A stretch of DNA of 41,101 nt from Candidatus Brocadia sp. WS118 (lineage in GTDB: Bacteria > Planctomycetota > Brocadiia > Brocadiales > Brocadiaceae), in assembly GCA_007618135.1 (NCBI GenBank), contig PHFX01000015.1:1-41101 (forward strand). The letters are read 5' to 3'. Under the pieces are notes generated by a model that was not told the DNA's origin, did not search any database, and saw nothing but the letters and a program-made list of their open reading frames with translations. A program made the position numbers and the translations under genes. This document shows, one piece after another, positions 1-8,081 of the stretch; within the stretch, counting starts at the first letter, position 1, and every line of letters begins with the position of its first letter.

Positions 1-317
1 TTGCCGTTACCATCATAAAGGTAAGCGTAGCTGCCGACACCATCAAACATGGTGAGCAGGCCGCCGATGCCTCCGGCTCCTTGTAGGGATTGAGATAAAT
101 CCAATCCCCAGACGGACTGGACGTTGCCAAATTGCCCGGGTATGGGATTTTCGAGTCGTATATAAGTGGAAGGCATATACAAAATCGTGGGATTCATTGT
201 GACAACCGGAATTGTCACAAGATTAACGTACGGCACGACCTGCGCCTGTACCGCAGGAATGGAGACTTGAGTTACCAATATTAGAACAGCCAGAATCGTT
301 CGGAGGAATTTACTCAT
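1..317 (-). CDS. secreted RHS/YD-repeat protein, N-terminal part, cut by left edge
   Basis: The reading frame starts with ATG at 317 and runs off the left edge (105 complete codons visible). Residues 1-26 form a signal peptide: MSK, basic residue, hydrophobic stretch, then a VQAQ cleavage region. After about 40 residues of low similarity the protein enters the RHS core at WGLDLSQSLQGAGG, then LLTMFDGVGSYAYLYDGNGN. The same passage occurs inside the RHS gene at the right end of the window (minus strand, about 40055-40167), about four-fifths identical at DNA level by eye. A normal RHS protein has hundreds of YD-repeat residues before this point; here the secretion signal joins almost directly to the tip of the core. 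This suggests a truncated or recombined orphan copy. No clear Shine-Dalgarno precedes the ATG, so start confidence is moderate. Confidence 0.75.
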   Translation of the reverse strand, partial: MSKFLRTILAVLILVTQVSIPAVQAQVVPYVNLVTIPVVTMNPTILYMPSTYIRLENPIPGQFGNVQSVWGLDLSQSLQGAGGIGGLLTMFDGVGSYAYLYDGNG

Positions 318-437
318 AATTTTTCTACTGTGATTTATTGCACAGCCCACAATCTTGAAAGGTTGGAATTGAGTTTAGCGAATAGTATTATAGAGTGCTT
401 GCCAAAATGTTCAATTACTCTTTGATTGGTCGGCTGA

Positions 438-1364
438 TTAGCTGTCCCGCTCACGGGGGTGGGTTTTTTCGTGGGTCTTTTTTAGGTCAGTGATGTTGAG
501 TTTTACATAATGTTTCAATGTCTCCAATGACTCATGCCCCAAAAGTTCTTTGACATGGTATATATTCGCTCCAGCCCGGATCATCTCAGTAGTGCAACTG
601 CGTCGGAACGTATGACTTGATATTCGAACGTCAAGGTCAATTCTATCTGTATATTTCTTCAGCCAGTTTTTGATTACATGGTATCGGCATCTATTACCCC
701 GCTCAGTAACGAAAAAGGCCTGCTCTCTCGGATCGTGCACCAAGAATGGACGTACACCAACAAGATAGCTTTGGAGGTAACGTAAAGCCGTCTTTCCGAT
801 AGGCACGATCCTGTCTTTATTCCCCTTACCGTGTACAAGAGCCGTGCCATGATCAAACTGAACGTCACCTACATTCAACCCCAACACTTCCTTGGCCCGC
901 AAACCGCATGAGTACATTAGTTCCAGCAATGCACGGTTTCTATAGCCCAATGTATTTGACGTATCTATGCTATTGAAGAATTTCTTGACTTGAATATGTG
1001 TTAGCACACTCTGTGGAAGAAACATCGGCATCTTCGCTCTTTGAAGTATCTTTAATAAATTACTAAGTACATAACCCCGTGCGGACAGGTATTGTAACAA
1101 GCCGCTCACGCTGTTAATGCGAACATTCAGCGTGCTGGGCTTAAGTGGTAATCCTTTGACCGTGCGCCAGTTTAATAGGTGTTGTTGCCAGCTGTCTATA
1201 TGACGAATATGCAATCTGTCCGGAGTCTCAACGTCACACTCAAGATGTAACCATTTTGTGAATCCGTGCACAGCCAGATAGATCTTTTTGATAGTCTGTT
1301 CGCTATAGTACCGAGTACGAAGGTATTGCACGTAGTCATTAACATGTTCATCCATTGTCTTCAT
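438..1364 (-). CDS. tyrosine recombinase/integrase (second of a tandem pair)
   Basis: 308 aa, full length for the XerC/XerD-like family. An N-terminal SAM-like DNA-binding domain covers about residues 5-105 and the catalytic domain about 115-295. The catalytic set is complete: Arg156 (GLRAKE), a Lys in GKGNK near 180-183, His251 and Arg254 (HTFRR), His277 (LGHES) and nucleophile Tyr286 (HYVKL). The ATG at 1364 overlaps the stop of the upstream recombinase in an ATGA arrangement, so the two are translated together. Paired recombinases of this sort usually act as heteromers that cut and rejoin element ends. It lies next to the interrupted RHS gene, as expected for the integrase end of an element. 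Its site cannot be assigned from sequence alone. Confidence 0.95.
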   Translation of the reverse strand: MKTMDEHVNDYVQYLRTRYYSEQTIKKIYLAVHGFTKWLHLECDVETPDRLHIRHIDSWQQHLLNWRTVKGLPLKPSTLNVRINSVSGLLQYLSARGYVLSNLLKILQRAKMPMFLPQSVLTHIQVKKFFNSIDTSNTLGYRNRALLELMYSCGLRAKEVLGLNVGDVQFDHGTALVHGKGNKDRIVPIGKTALRYLQSYLVGVRPFLVHDPREQAFFVTERGNRCRYHVIKNWLKKYTDRIDLDVRISSHTFRRSCTTEMIRAGANIYHVKELLGHESLETLKHYVKLNITDLKKTHEKTHPRERDS

Positions 1365-2296
1365 CGCCCGAGCCTCGTTTTGTGGTGGGTCTGCATCAGT
1401 TCTCTAATTCCAATTTGAAGATACTGTGATAATGATTCTAACGAGGCGTGTCCCAAGAGCATTTGCAATTGGACTGGATGTGCCCCGTTCATTAGCATAT
1501 GTGTTGCACACGCCCGACGAAGACTATGTGCTGAGATGCTTTTAACGATCCCTGCCTTTTTGACATACCCACGAATCATCTGATCGACACGAACGCCGCT
1601 TACTGCGGTTCCATCCTTAGAAACCCATAGAGCGTGCGTATCAACCCGGGTTTTGACCAATTTGTTCCAAGAATCCTTGATATATTCCTTAAGCCAGTAC
1701 AGCGCATGTTTACCAAGTGGTACTACCCGTTCCTTACGACCCTTGCCTACCACGCGGATCATGCCCCGCTCAAAATCCGGATCGAATATTTTCATCCCAA
1801 GTAGTTCGCCACGTCTGACCCCACTCGCATACATGACTTCCAGAATTGCTCGATCACGAACTCCCACTGGAGTTAACACATCAGGCACGCTCAAGAGTTG
1901 TTTCATCTCTTGTTCGGTAGGCACCGGCTGCATGCGTCGGTTTGGACGGGGGATGAGTAACGAGTGCGCCGGGTTATGAAAAATCAGTTGGCTCTCATCT
2001 AAAAATTCAAAAAATTTTCTTATGCTCCATAGATAGCTATTTACACTGTTGATATTGAATCCGCGGTCCATTATGTGCGCGCGATAGTCGTCCAGATCGC
2101 TCAATTGAACATCGGCCAGCCGATCCAGTCCCCTAGCCCTTAGGTACCAGAACAAATCCACAATTACTCTCTCACGGATTTCTACCGTTTTTGGGCTGAA
2201 TTTCTTCTTTCGAAGAAAATCCGAAAAATCAATCAGTTCCCGTGCTCCTAATCCGGTGTACGCCGGTTTGCGTTTGCGTAGTGTGCGTTTTGACAT
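1361..2296 (-). CDS. tyrosine recombinase/integrase (first of a tandem pair)
   Basis: 311 aa. The N-terminal SAM-like domain spans about residues 17-105 and the catalytic domain about 125-305. Active-site residues are all present: Arg161 (GVRRGE), Lys in GKGRK near 185-188, His257 and Arg260 (HSLRR), His283 (LGHAS) and Tyr292 (SQYLQI). It shares the overall plan of the following recombinase but is clearly diverged, so this is an old pair and not a recent duplication. The start at 2296 is an ATG preceded by a weak GAGAAG. The 184-bp gap upstream carries three TAAAAGGT direct repeats (2426-2465) that may be recombinase or regulator binding sites. Confidence 0.95.
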   Translation of the reverse strand: MSKRTLRKRKPAYTGLGARELIDFSDFLRKKKFSPKTVEIRERVIVDLFWYLRARGLDRLADVQLSDLDDYRAHIMDRGFNINSVNSYLWSIRKFFEFLDESQLIFHNPAHSLLIPRPNRRMQPVPTEQEMKQLLSVPDVLTPVGVRDRAILEVMYASGVRRGELLGMKIFDPDFERGMIRVVGKGRKERVVPLGKHALYWLKEYIKDSWNKLVKTRVDTHALWVSKDGTAVSGVRVDQMIRGYVKKAGIVKSISAHSLRRACATHMLMNGAHPVQLQMLLGHASLESLSQYLQIGIRELMQTHHKTRLGR

Positions 2297-2425
2297 TATC
2301 TTCTCACTTATTACTATTCAGCTACCATAAGTTGTTTTCTATCCTTATATACACTTTTGGGAGAAAAATGTTGATGGTTGTGGTAACCCACGAACATTCA
2401 TCGTGTTGAGTTAGATTTATCGATG

Positions 2426-2465
2426 TAAAAGGTTGGTGAAAGCTGCCTAAAAGGTACTAAAAGGT
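2426..2465. repeat. three TAAAAGGT direct repeats between primase-like gene and recombinase pair
   Basis: TAAAAGGT occurs at 2426-2433, 2448-2455 and 2458-2465, spaced 22 and 10 bp start to start. The 184-bp gap holds no other gene. Short direct repeats next to a tyrosine recombinase operon can be arm-type binding sites or a repressor site; which applies here is not known. Confidence 0.5.
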
Positions 2466-2480
2466 TCTCGCTGGCAACCG

Positions 2481-4808
2481 TCATACTTCCAGTTCTTTGA
2501 TGTCTTTTAACCCGAGCATAAACTTTTCTCCATTCTTCCCCTGCCCTTCATAAGCAAGCCGATATCGGTACGGCAAACCATTGCGGCCCGATTTGACGAC
2601 TAAATACTCAAATTCTACAAGTTCCTTTAAGTGAATATGTAGCCTCGTATTGCTCCAACCGGTGAAATGACGAATATCCCAGCGGCTAAACGTTATTGTT
2701 GTCCTATTAAGCGTATCATCCCGACGATCCAGTATCATGACTTCGAGCATTTCATCAAGCAGGATAAGAAGGTCACGAGTGGGACGTGAAAGCTCGTCAA
2801 GAGATCGGCCCAATACTTCATGAGCCAAAGTGTTCGTGATCTTAATATCTTCAATATCGACATCAATATAGGGGAGCGCGGTGCCGTTTTTTTCCTCGTA
2901 CCGCAATGGTTTAACCATTTGTCGTAAGAACGCCACCGTCTTAATGAGATTGAGATATTTCGGTTGATCCCTTCGGCTCTGCAACCGATCGTCACCATAT
3001 GTTAACTTGTCGGCAAACGGATTCTTAACTGCGACATTTCTTAACAACCGTTGAAAATTACGGTGTCGTTTAATCGTCGAATCACTCTGTATTCTCTGAG
3101 CCGGGGCATCGGAGAGATGCTTCTGCCGCTGGGATAAAAGAATTCTTTTGGTTTGTTCCTTACTTTCATCAATGGACGTCACAAAAAATCGAGACTTCGT
3201 TTCCGGGTCAATTTGGGGATTGGTTGTAGTCAGGAATACCGCCGTAGGTCCCTCAACCTTATTTTCCATAGTAGTGAGTTTTCCCGTAGTCAAATCCTTG
3301 ATCGTGGATTCACTGATCAACTCGCCAGCACTGATGAGATTTCTTATTGCATAGGTCGCCTGCACAACGCCGTCACCCTCTTCCAGTGCCAGAACTTTAT
3401 GCTTGAGTGAGAGTGTATCTTTGTAGAATAACGCCTTGCCTGAAAGGGTAGTTAACTTTTGTAAATCTTCTTCTGGACAAAATGCGCATACCGCATCCTG
3501 GACGGCTGTCTTTCCCGCACCTGAACTCGACATGAATAATAAAGACAGTGGTGCATCTCTTTTGCGACTCGTCATCACCAAATACCCTAAAAGTTTATTC
3601 GGCTCCTCTCCGACAAGTCCACATACTTCAAAATCCTTTATGATCTGTTGAATCAAGTCAGTCCGCTTACCAAAACTCTCTGCCTCATCTACCTCCTTGC
3701 TTGACATGACGTTGGTTACGCATGATTCAATCTTTTGTTCAGTCTGTTGACGTTTTTCGCAATCAATCATTAGCCGTGTAATGTCGCTTTCAATTACTTC
3801 CGGAGTCTGGGCGAACACCCGGCAGATGTCCTGGACTAAAGCCTTTCGCGCCTTTGCGGAATAGAAGTCAAGTGTGTCTACGTGCAATTTTCCTGCATGC
3901 TCGATACGAACTGTGGCTCTTAGTTTTCTGGCTCCCTTATCAAGCCCCATAACTTGATATTTTCGTAATCCATAGCAGATTAAAAAACTATCTTTGAATT
4001 CCCGAACAGGCGAATCTTCTTGATCAACCGGTGTAGGACTGGCCGATTCCTTAGTTGCCTCATTGCTTCCCTCAATAAACATGGCGAGCTTGTCAACACC
4101 ATGTTCCATCATGTAGCTGTTTAGACTGTGATGTTGCGGCAATTCCCTGAATTCACGACTAATGGAGTATTCACTCATTTTTTCAGCAAATTCTTCCTTA
4201 TTAACTTGAGCTCCCTTCTCGTCAGATGTGCGACCATTGGAAATAGAAATGATATGCTGAACGCCGTAGTCCTTCATTAGTCTAAAGTTATCCTCGCTGA
4301 ACACATGGCCTCCAAAGACCGCCACAACATTACAAAAACCGGCCATTGCAATACTCAAACCATCAATTATGGACGTAACCAGCACAATCTTCGGGTACGT
4401 TTTTATGATACCAATATTCCATAGCCCATTAAACGATGCCGACAATAAGACACGCACCCCTTCGTCTGCACCAAGTCCATAAAGCGTACTTATATTGCCA
4501 TCTAGGTCGTAAACTGGAACTATCACGCAATTGGCAAAGTATTCACTTCCATTCTCTTTTAAAATACCTACATGCTTTAGTTCATCAATAAGTGCACCCT
4601 TTCGTGGAAGAATTTCATTTAGCCGTCCGTTTGAAAATCCCAGGTTATACTGCCCCCATACTCCGGCGTCATTAATCCCTCTCTTTTCCAGATAGTCTCG
4701 TCCTTCCATCCCATCTGCAAAATTCTTCGTATACACCGAGACAACCTTATCCAGTAATTGCCGGACTCTCTCCTTTGTAAGCTTTGTCGCCTGTTCTTTT
4801 GTTTTCAT
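2481..4808 (-). CDS. primase-like TOPRIM/AAA ATPase protein with degenerate TOPRIM site
   Basis: 775 aa from the ATG at 4808, which has AAGGGGAAATTG before it (a TTG three bases earlier also opens the frame). The N-terminal part resembles DnaG-type cores: YLEKRGI near 39-45, FANCVIVPVYDLDG near 91-104, and a TOPRIM-like segment near 139-205. There is no CHC2 zinc finger. The conserved TOPRIM glutamate (EGYxD in DnaG) reads VTSIID and the acidic DxD reads SISN, so primer synthesis by this domain is doubtful. The C-terminal half has a Walker A motif SSSGAGKT (427-434) and Walker B-like KVLALEEGDG (471-480), followed by a probable winged-helix region. A helicase or replication-initiator role for the mobile element is a reasonable inference. 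It sits upstream of two recombinases on the same strand. Confidence 0.75.
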   Translation of the reverse strand: MKTKEQATKLTKERVRQLLDKVVSVYTKNFADGMEGRDYLEKRGINDAGVWGQYNLGFSNGRLNEILPRKGALIDELKHVGILKENGSEYFANCVIVPVYDLDGNISTLYGLGADEGVRVLLSASFNGLWNIGIIKTYPKIVLVTSIIDGLSIAMAGFCNVVAVFGGHVFSEDNFRLMKDYGVQHIISISNGRTSDEKGAQVNKEEFAEKMSEYSISREFRELPQHHSLNSYMMEHGVDKLAMFIEGSNEATKESASPTPVDQEDSPVREFKDSFLICYGLRKYQVMGLDKGARKLRATVRIEHAGKLHVDTLDFYSAKARKALVQDICRVFAQTPEVIESDITRLMIDCEKRQQTEQKIESCVTNVMSSKEVDEAESFGKRTDLIQQIIKDFEVCGLVGEEPNKLLGYLVMTSRKRDAPLSLLFMSSSGAGKTAVQDAVCAFCPEEDLQKLTTLSGKALFYKDTLSLKHKVLALEEGDGVVQATYAIRNLISAGELISESTIKDLTTGKLTTMENKVEGPTAVFLTTTNPQIDPETKSRFFVTSIDESKEQTKRILLSQRQKHLSDAPAQRIQSDSTIKRHRNFQRLLRNVAVKNPFADKLTYGDDRLQSRRDQPKYLNLIKTVAFLRQMVKPLRYEEKNGTALPYIDVDIEDIKITNTLAHEVLGRSLDELSRPTRDLLILLDEMLEVMILDRRDDTLNRTTITFSRWDIRHFTGWSNTRLHIHLKELVEFEYLVVKSGRNGLPYRYRLAYEGQGKNGEKFMLGLKDIKELEV

Positions 4809-4836
4809 CAATTTCCCCTTGTAAATTATACATTAT

Positions 4837-4873
4837 TGATATATATTTTATATCATATTATTATATTGTCAAT
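4837..4873. promoter_or_regulatory. AT-rich divergent control region with two inverted repeats
   Basis: The 144 bp between the divergent primase-like gene and the XRE gene are very AT-rich. They contain TGATATA-N5-TATATCA (4837-4855) and the centred palindrome ATATTG-T-CAATAT (4863-4875). This is the expected place and form for operators of the adjacent XRE regulator, which would control both directions. Binding is inferred, not shown. Confidence 0.45.
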
Positions 4874-4952
4874 ATCTAATTTTAGTTCAGTTGTGTGTAC
4901 TTATATTCTTTTCCATATGCTAAAATATTCAAAATCAAAAAATGGAACCTGT

Positions 4953-5279
4953 ATGAAACTTGGAAAAAATATACGTCTGATACGCCTCAAAGCCGGTCTA
5001 TCACAAATTGAATTTGCCAGACTGCTTGAGACATCCCAACCGAACATTCATCGCTGGGAAAAAGACATTGTTTCTCCATCCATCAAATCCATTATTAAAA
5101 TGGCCAAACTCTTAAACGTTCCCACAGACAGCATATTGTTATCACCCGATGAACGGAATACTCTTAATTCCTCCAATACCTTTCTTTCCAAACGCCTCAA
5201 ATCTATCGAAAAACTCACCTACAAAGATCAAGAAACATTGTTCCAAATTATCGACGCTTTCCTCAAATCCAAAAAATAG
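4953..5279 (+). CDS. XRE-family HTH transcriptional regulator
   Basis: 108 aa from the ATG at 4953. Residues 3-58 form a Cro/CI-type helix-turn-helix: IRLIRLKAGLSQIEFARLL, then TSQPNIHRWEKDIVSPSI, with the usual spacing. The C-terminal 45 residues (about 64-108) are helical and basic, probably for dimerisation. Longer frames exist upstream (in-frame ATG at 4917), but the MKLGKNIR start fits the family. The gene is divergent from the primase-like/recombinase operon across an AT-rich gap with two inverted repeats. It is therefore probably the repressor that keeps the excision and replication genes silent, as in many integrative elements. No peptidase or cleavage motif is visible, so induction would be by another route. 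Confidence 0.9.
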   Translation: MKLGKNIRLIRLKAGLSQIEFARLLETSQPNIHRWEKDIVSPSIKSIIKMAKLLNVPTDSILLSPDERNTLNSSNTFLSKRLKSIEKLTYKDQETLFQIIDAFLKSKK

Positions 5280-5290
5280 TCGCGCCCTAC

Positions 5291-5325
5291 ACTGGTAGTT
5301 ACGATAGTATTATCAAAACACTACC
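5291..5325. terminator. possible bidirectional terminator between convergent genes
   Basis: GGTAGT and ACTACC form a stem enclosing a smaller GATA/TATC hairpin between the XRE gene (plus) and the zinc-ribbon membrane gene (minus). There is no strong T-run, so a terminator role rests mainly on position. Confidence 0.3.
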
Positions 5326-5369
5326 CCGCCCCTTTATAACTTGTTAATTTTCATTACTATAGAGATTAT

Positions 5370-5786
5370 TTAATCAAATCCTATCCCCCGACTTATTCTT
5401 CTTATTTGAGTCCACAGATACTTAAAAATGCTTCTAGGTATTTTCCTCATATGTGGAGGCATAAAGAGAAATCCCACCGCCCATAACCCGTATATAATCA
5501 AAAAAGAAGCTAGAATCCCTAAATTGCTCATAAGTCCTGTTATCAAGAGAAAAACCAACGCGAGCATGAAAAACCATAGAATGAATTTGAGAAAATTTAT
5601 CCACAAGGGAAACGGTCCTGAAGTTTCCGATAATTCAGTACTAACACAATTCCTGCATGTTAGTGCCTCGAGAGGATTAGCCTGCCGACAATGGCGGCAA
5701 ATCCTGACCCAAAAAGTCCGGCCGCAATATTGGCAGTAAATAGGTTTCCCCGGATTGATTCTTTTGCAATAGGCGCAGTATTTCAT
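5370..5786 (-). CDS. double zinc-ribbon membrane protein
   Basis: 138 aa from the ATG at 5786, chosen because GGAG lies 9 bases before it and it begins 2 bases after the stop of the preceding gene; a longer frame to 5837 would overlap that gene. Four CxxC knuckles in residues 4-48 (CAYC, CQYC, CRHC, CRNC) make two treble-clef zinc ribbons. Two hydrophobic helices follow at about 65-85 and 90-110, then a basic tail. Last gene of the Ub-like/mobilisation operon. Zinc-ribbon membrane proteins often act as adaptors; here it could recruit the coupling ATPase or a modified substrate to the membrane, which is inference. Its coding sequence contains a perfect DnaA-box match (TTATCCACA, 5597-5605), probably by chance. 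Confidence 0.75.
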   Translation of the reverse strand: MKYCAYCKRINPGKPIYCQYCGRTFWVRICRHCRQANPLEALTCRNCVSTELSETSGPFPLWINFLKFILWFFMLALVFLLITGLMSNLGILASFLIIYGLWAVGFLFMPPHMRKIPRSIFKYLWTQIRRISRGIGFD

Positions 5787-5788
5787 TT

Positions 5789-6613
5789 CTAAGTCTCCAG
5801 AAGTGAGACTAAAGATTCTTGATGTGGCCGCTGCCAAATTCTGCTCAAGATTTTCTCAGAGGTAATGTCGTCCTGAACGGCCAGCCAAAACATCTTATTG
5901 GTCTTTCTTTCAATCAATTTTCTTATGTTCTTTAACCTTGCTTGGCTCTGGCATACAAACAGAACCTTAAAGAACTGAAATCCAAATTGCTTTTGATAAT
6001 AACCGTCAATGCCATATTCCAGATAGTTGTCCACCTTTTCCTCAATACGCTTATTGGTTTCTGTGGATCGGTCTACTTCTAAGAAAAGGCTGTAAACTTT
6101 GTTACGGTAGCTATAGGTAAGGTAGAAATCAGGAAAGAATTCTCTTTCGTCAAGACGCAATGGAATTTCCTTCTCGGTTTTCCACGACTTGGGGACTATC
6201 TCAGGTTTATTCTTTGAGGCAAGATAAAAAGCCAGCCTGAATTCATTAATTAAAAGAAAGTGTGGCAGGGAGGCATTCTTTATTTCCAATAGCTGTTTTC
6301 TTCTTTGTTTTATCTTCAACAGATCTATGCCAGATTGCTCCGAAATCAGCTCTACCCCTTTGGGCCCTGGGAAATAAAGAATCTTCGCCCTGCCTTGATA
6401 TACGGGAATAAACCGTCGAGAGAGATAGCCATTATCAAAAAGCTTTCGCAACCGTATACCTGCCCTTACCTGACAACCAAAATCCAAAAGGAGCCGGATT
6501 TGATCTTGGGTTAAAAAGTGGTATTTATAGCAGAAGGTGACAATCTTTTTATCCCTTTCCTGCAAAACCATAGGGTTCTTTGCTCTCTCAAAATGATTTC
6601 TTCTACCACTCAT
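5789..6613 (-). CDS. replication-relaxation family protein (relaxase-like), copy 1
   Basis: 274 aa. An N-terminal winged helix (about 20-70: QERDKKIVTFCYKYHFLTQDQ, then RKLFDNGYL) is followed by the family core with FFPDFYL (159-165) and the signature FLEVDRSTE (177-185). This matches the replication-relaxation family (Pfam Replic_Relax), found on plasmids and integrative elements beside coupling ATPases. The fold is nuclease-like with acidic metal ligands. Start ATG at 6613 with AGGAGGGTCAAG before it; it overlaps the end of the coupling ATPase gene by 11 bp. A second, diverged copy of this two-gene module lies at 17.3-19.6 kb. The biochemical nicking role is predicted, not proven, for this family. 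Confidence 0.85.
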   Translation of the reverse strand: MSGRRNHFERAKNPMVLQERDKKIVTFCYKYHFLTQDQIRLLLDFGCQVRAGIRLRKLFDNGYLSRRFIPVYQGRAKILYFPGPKGVELISEQSGIDLLKIKQRRKQLLEIKNASLPHFLLINEFRLAFYLASKNKPEIVPKSWKTEKEIPLRLDEREFFPDFYLTYSYRNKVYSLFLEVDRSTETNKRIEEKVDNYLEYGIDGYYQKQFGFQFFKVLFVCQSQARLKNIRKLIERKTNKMFWLAVQDDITSEKILSRIWQRPHQESLVSLLET

Positions 6614-8081
6614 CTTGACCCTCCAATGGATTTTTCGACTTTAATGGATAGCTTTCCCCCATATTCTTTGATTGCAACATAAGGTGTCTTTTCTCAATTT
6701 CATTTCTTACCTCCATCAACGGCCTACTAGAGAAAGAAAGGCAAGATTCTTTGAATTCGTCAACGACTTCTTTGGAAACGTATGGCGACGATGGAAGTTG
6801 AATTTTAACCAGCCTGACTGGCTTGCCCCTTACTTTCACATACGCTTCTCCCGTCCTTAACTTGATCAGGTTTTCAGAAAGTATTTTTTTATCTTCAGGG
6901 TTTAACTCCGGCGCTAATGTCAGCGCGTCTCGATACCCTAACCGGAAGCAATACAGTGTGTTGATATTGCCCAAGATTGCATTTAATAGATCGCTGTTCA
7001 GTTGGCCCAAATTTTGATGGGCCATGGTTAGATTCACACGATATTTGCGGCATTCCGAGAGTAAGACCTCAATGTCAGCGCCTTCCCGAGTTGAGAGAAA
7101 ATTCTGGAATTCGTCCAAGACAACGTGAAATGGTCTACGCCTCGGAAAAGGAATGTCGGCCCTTGAAAGTGCAGCAAGCTGAAGCTTTGAGAGAAATAGT
7201 CCACCCAGCAATGATGCGTTACTTTTTAATTTTCCTTTGGCGATATTAAGAATCACCCAGCGTCCTTCATCCATTGCCTTTCTAAAATCAAGAGTGCTTC
7301 GTGCTTGACCGAGCATATACCGGATGTTTTCATCTGTCAGAAACTCTGTAATCTTATTTAAAACCGGTTCTCGATACTGAACTTCCGATCCTTTACTTAA
7401 TTTGTTGTACCGATCAAGCCAATATGATTTGATTTCCTGATTGGTAAGATTGTGTACCATTGAATTTCTTGCTTCTTTGTTTGTCAGAAGAAAAGGCATT
7501 TCTAATAGAGTGAGTTTGTTCTCACTTAGCGTAACCAGACAGGTTCTGAATAGCTCTTCCATTCTTGGGCCGAAATCCGGCCACTTGGACTTGAAAACAT
7601 TCATCATTTCCAAAGCGCACGAATACGCTGAACTCCCCGTTGACGCCTCAAGTGGATTGAATCCTACTATTCGGTCTGGATTAGACGGTTCAACTAAAAT
7701 TAAACGCCTAGCAATCTCCTCTTTTTGTTTACCTTGCTTCGTCTGCCAGAGGGACGCGAGAAATCTTGTTAGTTTTTCCGACAAGTCTCCGTGGGCATCC
7801 GCAAGACAGAAACCTCGGTTTTGCATGATCTCATCCTGGATGATGGATTCGATAAGTGTGGTTTTTCCTGATCCGGTTCCTCCACAGCAATAACTGTTGA
7901 CCATCCTTTCTTCCATCGAAAGAAAAAGCGGTTCTTCATCCAGACTGTTATATAGTTTCGTGGTATTGCCTAGATAAAATGCGTTGGGTGAAATTTTATC
8001 CTGTCGGTTCAACGAAAAAATGTATTTCTGTCCAGCCTCGAGTATTTCAATAGCCAACCTTTCCAAAGAAGTGATCAGCAT
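6603..8081 (-). CDS. VirD4/TraG-like type IV coupling ATPase, copy 1
   Basis: 492 aa from the ATG at 8081, which has a perfect AGGAGG 7 bases upstream; a longer frame (to 8117) lacks this support. Walker A GGTGSGKT at 67-74, then DAHGDL (95-100), a family feature. Walker B VLDEFQ is at 321-326, followed by the typical SECRKYRVNLTMAHQNLGQL segment. No N-terminal membrane helices, so this is the soluble class of coupling proteins that pump DNA or substrate to a transfer channel. It overlaps the E1-like gene by 7 bp (ATGCTGA) and the relaxation gene by 11 bp, so the Ub-like enzymes and the transfer ATPase are translationally coupled. Compared with copy 2 it has about 30 extra N-terminal residues. 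Confidence 0.92.
   Translation of the reverse strand: MLITSLERLAIEILEAGQKYIFSLNRQDKISPNAFYLGNTTKLYNSLDEEPLFLSMEERMVNSYCCGGTGSGKTTLIESIIQDEIMQNRGFCLADAHGDLSEKLTRFLASLWQTKQGKQKEEIARRLILVEPSNPDRIVGFNPLEASTGSSAYSCALEMMNVFKSKWPDFGPRMEELFRTCLVTLSENKLTLLEMPFLLTNKEARNSMVHNLTNQEIKSYWLDRYNKLSKGSEVQYREPVLNKITEFLTDENIRYMLGQARSTLDFRKAMDEGRWVILNIAKGKLKSNASLLGGLFLSKLQLAALSRADIPFPRRRPFHVVLDEFQNFLSTREGADIEVLLSECRKYRVNLTMAHQNLGQLNSDLLNAILGNINTLYCFRLGYRDALTLAPELNPEDKKILSENLIKLRTGEAYVKVRGKPVRLVKIQLPSSPYVSKEVVDEFKESCLSFSSRPLMEVRNEIEKRHLMLQSKNMGESYPLKSKNPLEGQDEW

Noticed and set aside
5597-5605. DnaA box TTATCCACA
   Set aside because: It lies within the coding sequence of the zinc-ribbon membrane protein with no other origin feature around it.
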